Below, piece after piece: positions 58,101 through 64,000 of a DNA stretch of 64,000 nt. The stretch lies in NCBI GenBank assembly GCA_013399015.1, contig VWZX01005646.1, positions 9,230 to 73,229 on the forward strand, read 5' to 3'. This stretch comes from Galbula dea (lineage: Eukaryota > Chordata > Aves > Piciformes > Galbulidae). Every line of letters begins with the position of its first letter. Within the stretch, counting starts at the first letter, position 1. Both the position numbers and the translations under genes were made by a program. A model generated the notes under the pieces. The model worked only from the letters and a program-made list of their open reading frames with translations. It did not search any database and was not told the DNA's origin.

Positions 58101-58650
58101 TACAGAGCACAACCAGAACAAGCCATTAATGGATCCTAAACAAGCCAACTACAGACCACTGCAACAACAGCAGAACTCAGGAATTAATTTCACTCTTCTC
58201 TCACCCACCCAGACACACAGAGAGGGAGGTTATTTCACCTCTGCAGTACCACACATCCACTACAGAAACATCAGCTGCTCATATTCGGCACCACTTAAGG
58301 AGTGCAAGACTTGCAGAGACCATGTACTTCTACTCCTCCAGGAACTGAATGGTAGCTGTTTCAGTCCTCTTACATGGAGATAGCATCACATTCTCTACTG
58401 ACAGGGGGAAGGTCTCTTATCAATACTGTACAGTGGTGCCTTGCAGCTTAGATCCTTAGTGAGGTTAGTTCACTTAGCCTCCAAGAGAGGATTCAAGTGC
58501 AACAAGCGGATTTCATGCTTCAAAACATGATGCATGTGGTCAGTGTAGAAATGGAACTGCAATCCTCTTGCTTACTGTTGGATAGACCACAGGAAGAGAG
58601 TGGCCTATAATGCCATTGTCCTCTTGTGCTTTCCCAATATGGGATTCACC
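55105..58650 (-). other. PIKFYVE: PIKFYVE 3' UTR
   Basis: Non-coding sequence after the PIKFYVE stop. An AATAAA signal lies on the minus strand at 55,121-55,126, followed by a GT-rich downstream element (about 55,083-55,098), giving a probable poly(A) site near 55,105. I saw no clear earlier AATAAA. A 16-17-base poly(A) run occurs at about 57,495-57,510. Confidence 0.6.
55121..55126 (-). terminator. PIKFYVE: Probable PIKFYVE polyadenylation signal
   Basis: AATAAA on the minus strand (plus TTTATT), with TGTGTGGTGGGG about 25-40 bases further downstream on that strand. Confidence 0.55.
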
Positions 58651-58766
58651 TTAGCAATTCAGGCCCAATCCTGTCCAATGGTCTGGCACCATCAGGAAAT
58701 ACTTGTCCATAGCTTCACAAAACCTGGTCCGGTACAGTTCTGGAGAGACCACAGTCGGCATCTTCC
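58651..58766 (-). CDS. PIKFYVE: PIKFYVE last coding exon
   Basis: Codes GKMPTVVSPELYRTRF and on to the terminal WTGLGLNC, stop TAA at 58,651-58,653. Acceptor CACGTTAG on the minus strand. It contains the activation-loop/C-terminal end of the kinase. Confidence 0.97.
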
Positions 58767-61700
58767 CTAACGTGCAGAAGTCAAGAGCAGTTAGAAGTGG
58801 GCTAAAAGAGTACAATGAAGTACAGACAGATGTCTCATGGGATTACATCACCACACAACATAATCATGAAGGCACACTGCACATGCAAGGGTCTTGGAAC
58901 AAACAAGTATCACCTGCCTCTTTTTTTCTTTTTTTTTTAAACACTCAGGAGAGAAAACAGATGAAGGTCTGGATCCCTAACAGTGAACTGAGATACCTGA
59001 AGCTGGAGGAATCCTCTAGGTTTTTTACATCAAACTCTGATCAGTTTGTTTCTTTTTTTCTTCTGTTTACAGGTCTTTGAGGTTTTCCAGCAGAGATGCA
59101 AATTTCTCCCATGAAGAATTTCACTCCATAGACATGTTCTTATCTTCAATAGATAGCTAAGCAGTGGTGCTTCAAGTGCCCCCCTTCCCTTCTCTTTCCA
59201 GTCCTCCTACTAACATGTGTCCAACAATAAGCAATGCTGCACAATAGGTACTCTACTCACTTCCACAGAGGGAAGTCAGCTCCTCAAAATACAGGCAAGA
59301 GTCAATCATTTGATAAGAATACCTCAACACTCATATGCTCAGAGCATATCTGATTTTTTTCTGGACTCAGAAAACATCTTCTGAAGCCAGACAGAAAGGT
59401 TTCTGGCTATTATCTCCATATGGATGACTAAGTTTGTATGTGAGTAGCTAGTAACTAAGAAACAAAAAAGAAGAGTCTGATAAGTAGCTGTCCTTTAACC
59501 CATTCCCAGGAATTACAGTATTTAAAGGGTCACTTCACAGAGGCAGAGCAATGTATTAATTCTTCTGAGACTTGTAATTCCTTCCCTTCTCCTGAACAAC
59601 TTAATCTAGTGTTGCAAATCTGCATGGTGGGGAAGTTGTGGCTTTATTAGCAGTTGTTGGAAGCTAACAGCTAATGAGGAAACACAACGAAAAGTTTTGC
59701 TTTCATTCTGGACTCACCTTGTCCTCCCAAGATGCCAGTTGACTTCACCACCATCTCAAGCTTTTTGTCCCAGGTAAAAGTGCGAATATAGTCTGTCCAA
59801 ATTACAAAAAAACAACCAAACACACACAAACATATTATATCTGCTACAACCCAAGTAACTATATCTATGTCCCACCAAAAAAGAGCAAGGAAAGCAGTAG
59901 GCTTCCACAGCCAGAACTACTTCAGTGGTCCCCACACCAGCTACCTTGCTTTCCAGAGTATTGATTCCATTTGAGTAGGGTGAATGTGATATGTCAAAAG
60001 CCCAACAAGATCGCAATCAACTCTTCCTGCCTGTACAGAAGACTGCCCAGGCATGGCTGTCATTATCTGTGTTAGTTTCAAGGGCTCATTTGCAAGAGTC
60101 ACTTGGCAGATCCTCATCTCAGAAACATATCAAGCAGTCCCACTTAGCCATAAGAGCTCCCACTACTTTACTGCAAGAGCTAGCAGCAGTAAGACTTGGC
60201 CACGTGTTCATTTAACCCAGTAGTATGCCTCATCATTGCAGCCATGTACAGGTTTTACAACAGAAAGCAAACACTTTTCAGTTCATGATATGGAGGATGG
60301 GAAACACCACTAGTGACCCTGATTGGAAGAGGGGGCTTCAAGGAGAAGACTTCAGAATTGTTTCCAGTTGTTTTCAGAGAAAGCATGCTCAGTCATTACA
60401 GGCACATGAACATTTTGGTTTGCAAAGCTGAAGCTGTATCATTAAGTTTTTCATTACTGGATTTCATTATCACCTAACATTAGGCCACAACTGTAATTAT
60501 ACAATTGTGAATTTACTGTTTCTAGATTTACAAAAGACCATCATCAGTATCCACATTACACCTCATCTATGCTTTACACAAAACTAATCGACATCTGCCA
60601 GACTTAAGTTACCTGTTTATCTGAAAGCTCTTTGAAAATGATCACTTAAGAGTGCTTTGGGACTGATATCACCAGTTCATGCACTAGCTACTGTCACTTC
60701 ACGACCTAAGGCCAAGAACCCCATTCTGTAGAGCCTACAAAGAAAACAGAAGTCTTCACAGCTCCTCACAGACCTAGCTTACTTGTTTCCTGTATCACAT
60801 CAGGATCTAAAATAGGTACAGATTCTGACCTTATACTCAAACTCAGTCCAAGCTAATGGTGTTTAGTTCTGTCACTACTGCAAACTTAGCTTGAGTACTA
60901 AGTTTCTAAGTTCTCAGGGTATCATTTAGAGAACATTGTGATGGCCTGATATAGCAGGCATGTTCTCTCTTCTTGAAGACATTTGTGATAAATAAACTCC
61001 TTCAGATCATGAACAGCTGATCTCACCACAGTGAAGGAACTGTTAGCTTTAAACATCATATAAAATAGACTTCTCATTCAGGTAAGACTTTACATAGTAC
61101 AGAAAAAGGCCAGAAGTACAGGGGGAGCAGAGTCTAATCCCATATACCCAAAGATTCAAGAGTCTGAAAACTAGAAAGTAAAAACAACTTGCAGTTCTCT
61201 GTAGCTTGGACTTCAATTCTCATCTAGATGTGTTACTGGAATGGCTTTCAGGCTTTATCAGAAAAAGCGTAATCCAGACCTCCTGGCTTGAGATTTCATC
61301 TGGAAGCATTTATGAGCTAGGTTTCAAGAGCACCTCATTTCCAAGAGTCACTTCCACATCCTGCAAAATAGCTTCATCTCCCCAGGTCTTCTGGACAATA
61401 CAAGTTTGCCCACCTAAAGATGAGGCTCTTCTTTCCAGTTACAAGTCAGAGGATGTGGCAAGGTAATTACTGTGTTGCCACACATATTATCCAGAGTCAG
61501 ACTACATGATCACAAGTGATCCCCTGACATTTATTTCCCTCTTTCATCCCTATTAATATTGTTTCCTCTTAGATTGCTCTCCCCCCCCGACCGCCAAGTT
61601 AAAATTTAAGTGGCTATGTAAACATGGAAAAGCATACAAAATCACGTTCTTTATTTCAACTGGTGTCAACATGTAGGTTAAACACCAACTGGATTGCTTT

Positions 61701-64000
61701 TTCACTACCTGTGGGGCCTTCTGCACATATTCCTAGTAATGCAACTGCTCACACAAGCTCATACAGGAACTGGAAAGAATAATTCCTGCCTCCATTTCAA
61801 ATACTCATGAGAATTGAGGGTGGAATTGCAGCAGGGAGAAGACAAGCTTTATTCTCACACATCTCTTTGGTGGTAGTTCAATTCTAAGAGTACTATAACC
61901 TCCCTAAACCAGAAGAAAGCAGTTTCACCAGCTGCAAGTAAGGAAATACAAGAGCAACCTACCAATGATCCCAACAACCAGCTCACTGTTGGTATCATCA
62001 CGACCCACCAGCAGGGAGTAGTCGATAATGAGGTGACTGGAGAGGAACTGGGAATCACTGTGTATGGAAGCTCTCAGCACAGCCTTGCAATGGGAACGGA
62101 TGTACAAAGGATTGTCCCGGACCATCTTCAGAAGGTTCTCATCCAGCAGGACTACATCACAGCTCTCCTTGCCTGTGTCTGTTTTAACATTTCTATTCCG
62201 GAGGGAGCCCTTCAGGTCAAAAACCTGCAAATGGAGAACAGCACTGCTTTGTCCATTGTTCTGAAAGGTTAAAGACTTCAACATACCCAATTGCTACGTT
62301 TGAGAAGACAGCATAGTAGGGCAAATCTTTCCTTCTCCACAGGAGAAAATTAAAACAACATTTTTGTACTACAAAAATCGAGATTTCTCGAGTGGAGAGG
62401 AGTATATAAACCTATAAGAAAGCTATGCTGCCTTGAATTCACATATCTGAGGCAAGTTTTTCCATTAATATATACCCCAGTTTAAGGAAGAAAGGGTGCC
62501 TGTTTTTATATTGCATAGGTAAAGCCAGCTTCTACTGACCCAAATGCTGACAAAAGTAAAGCCACTGAAGAGGAAGGTGGGTCTTGCACGAAGCACTGTT
62601 TAACATCTGCTGGCAAAGCAAGAGACATTAAGACAGGATCTCTGGAGGTCTCCAGTCCAATGCCCTGCTTGAAGCAGGTCCTGTTAAAGCTGTTCAAGCC
62701 TTGTCCAGTCAAGATTTGACCAAATTCAAGAATAGAGCCAAGTCTCTTTTGGGTCTCTGCTCTAGTGCCTGACCATCCTCATGACATAAAAGTAGACAAA
62801 GCGGAAAACCCACAAGAACATCCTTTACATCTACGTAGAACATCCTCAGTTCACTTCCTCCCACAAACATTCCCTGCTTGTGGTCATTCACTGGGAGGAA
62901 AGGTGGAAAGAATTGATAGTATCTGGTTTTAGAGGCAATGTTTGTTTGAATTTCCTTTTCAGTATCAACTCTGTATTGGAAGATAATTTTCTCCCAGTCA
63001 TTTTAAAATCTTCACTCTATTGCCTCATAAAGGTTGCTTTTCTTTTACTAAGAACAAGAGCGAACTAAAAATCTTGTCCCACACATACAAGTCATTCAGA
63101 GAGAGAACATCAGGTTCAAAACATTATCAGTTTCCCCCCCAACTACAGAGTACCTCACCATCTCCATCTGTGAAGCTCTCCTTCCAAACAAATTAGTCTG
63201 TCCCAGGTAGCCCTCCTAAGCTTTGAACAAGTATTTCCCATTTTCCTAATTATGTTGGCAATGCTTTCTGTCAGACACCAGAGATGCAGGGACAAATAAG
63301 ATTTCTAAAACCTGAAGCCTGCACCATATGAACCAGTCAGTATAAACATAAAGCTAGCAAAGTTCACGTAACAAGGAAATGCACATGACTGTCATCTTTG
63401 AGCAGTGCTAGATATAGACAGCACATGCAAAGTTAAAAGTTACTTAGACAGCTACTAGTAATCCTGCTCTTGCTCCCAGTCAGAACTGCACTGGAAGGAA
63501 ACAATGCTTGGTTCTTACCTGAGCCATTTTCCTGCCATAAAAAAGGTTTTCCATGACAAGCAGATCCAGCTTCTTTTCAGTGTTGTTTTGAGAGTTCTTG
63601 TATCCAATTCGATATACCCCAAGGATTTTGGCCAGTGCTGTGGGCTTCTAATGAAGAGGAGACATGGGGTAAGATCCCTGTGTACAGGCAACCAGCAACT
63701 GAATATTAAATGCATTGCTGTTTTGTCTGTGTATTACAGCTTAGAAGCTCTAGCAAAGTTCCCAATTTTCATGTTCAAAACACATTATTAGTACAACTCA
63801 TACCCTTCAACACTTTCTTTTACTGAAATGAAAGACACTAATGGAAACTTATCAGTCTGTAAAATACAGAAAACTGCCTAAAATAAAAGGTGGGTTTTTT
63901 AATACCTTCTGCTGAACTGCATTAATGATGTAAGTGAAGTAGTGTGGAGCAAAGTCGAGGAATGACTGGACTTCTAGACGAGGCATCTGCTTCAGGATGA
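58651..64000 (-). CDS. PIKFYVE: PIKFYVE, 3' part (kinase domain C-terminal half), partial
   Basis: PIKfyve phosphorylates PI3P to PI(3,5)P2 on endosomes and lysosomes, working with VAC14 and FIG4. The window holds the last five coding exons on the minus strand: 63,906-64,000 (cut by the edge), 63,519-63,647, 61,963-62,224, 59,718-59,792 and 58,651-58,766. They join in phase to about 224 residues plus stop. Motifs include KILGVYRIGY, the PIP-kinase DLKGS motif, IIDYSLLVGRDD of the catalytic core and the C-terminal WTGLGLNC. The human protein has 2,098 residues, so roughly 90% lies beyond the window. All visible exons look intact. Confidence 0.97.
58767..59717 (-). other. PIKFYVE: PIKFYVE intron (last)
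   Basis: Unique sequence with T-rich patches; nothing else seen. Confidence 0.8.
59718..59792 (-). CDS. PIKFYVE: PIKFYVE penultimate coding exon
   Basis: 75-base exon coding DYIRTFTWDKKLEMVVKS and on to GGQG. Donor GTGAGT, phase 1 to phase 1. Confidence 0.97.
59793..61962 (-). other. PIKFYVE: PIKFYVE intron
   Basis: Unique intron of about 2.2 kb with no recognised repeat; a C-rich run occurs at 61,580-61,590. Confidence 0.8.
61963..62224 (-). CDS. PIKFYVE: PIKFYVE coding exon: catalytic core
   Basis: 262-base exon coding 87 residues from VFDLKGSLRNRN to ELVVGII. Contains the DLKGS motif and IIDYSLLVG, conserved in PIP kinases. Acceptor TTTGCAG, donor GTAGGT. Confidence 0.98.
62225..63518 (-). 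other. PIKFYVE: PIKFYVE intron
   Basis: Unique intron sequence, no recognised repeat. Confidence 0.8.
63519..63647 (-). CDS. PIKFYVE: PIKFYVE coding exon: kinase N-lobe/hinge
   Basis: 129-base exon, phase 0 at both ends, coding KPTALAKILGVYRIGYKNSQ to FYGRKMAQ. Donor GTAAGA. Confidence 0.98.
63648..63905 (-). other. PIKFYVE: PIKFYVE intron
   Basis: Short 258-base intron with donor GTATTA and acceptor TTCATTAG. Confidence 0.85.
63906..64000 (-). CDS. PIKFYVE: PIKFYVE coding exon, cut by the window edge
   Basis: The visible 95 bases code ILKQMPRLEVQSFLDFAPHY and on to NAVQQK, the kinase N-lobe. The exon continues past position 64,000. Confidence 0.96.

Noticed and set aside
1..64000. tRNA, rRNA or CRISPR features
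   Set aside because: I saw no tRNA-like cloverleaf signature, rRNA sequence or spaced direct-repeat array; the multiple similar segments are all CR1 copies.

Overview
The window looks like avian nuclear DNA. It has AT-rich non-coding sequence, vertebrate split genes with GT-AG introns, and at least fifteen CR1-type LINE fragments whose 3' ends carry the short ATTCTRTGA tail repeat typical of birds and other sauropsids. I cannot name the species.

Layout. (1) Positions 1 to about 23,300 are mostly non-coding. They hold five CR1 copies (about 2.4-3.7, 6.3-6.4, 6.7-7.4, 13.0-14.5 and 22.0-22.2 kb) and, at 16.8-18.3 kb, a broken class II (betaretrovirus-like) endogenous retrovirus remnant with dUTPase, protease and reverse-transcriptase pieces. 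One well-spliced but unidentified candidate exon lies on the minus strand at 10,443-10,507. (2) A CpG island at about 23,340-23,990 contains a perfect unfolded-protein-response element core and the 5' UTR exons of DNAJC10. (3) DNAJC10 (ERdj5) fills 24.3 to about 51.5 kb on the plus strand. I could place 22 coding exons, all in phase, predicting 797 residues: signal anchor, J domain, four catalytic thioredoxin domains (CSHC, CPPC, CGPC, CGPC), two inactive thioredoxin-like domains and a C-terminal KDEL. Its introns hold about nine CR1 fragments and a long G/T-only tract. (4) About 51.5-55.1 kb is a gene-poor interval between convergent genes. (5) From 64,000 back to about 55.1 kb, on the minus strand, lies the 3' end of PIKFYVE: the last five coding exons (first one cut by the window) with the PIP-kinase catalytic core, stop codon and a 3' UTR of about 3.5 kb.

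Functions. DNAJC10 is an ER-lumen disulfide reductase and co-chaperone of BiP in ER-associated degradation; the promoter element fits induction by ER stress. PIKFYVE makes PI(3,5)P2 on endolysosomes. They are not a functional unit. Their direct, tail-to-tail adjacency is unlike the human map, where both are on 2q but far apart.

Nothing here is a clear new biological system. The most unusual structures are the retroviral pol fragment bracketed by a 6-bp direct repeat inside what may be a reversed LTR, the G/T-only tract next to DNAJC10 exon 6, and two about 95% identical CR1 copies flanking DNAJC10 exon 13.
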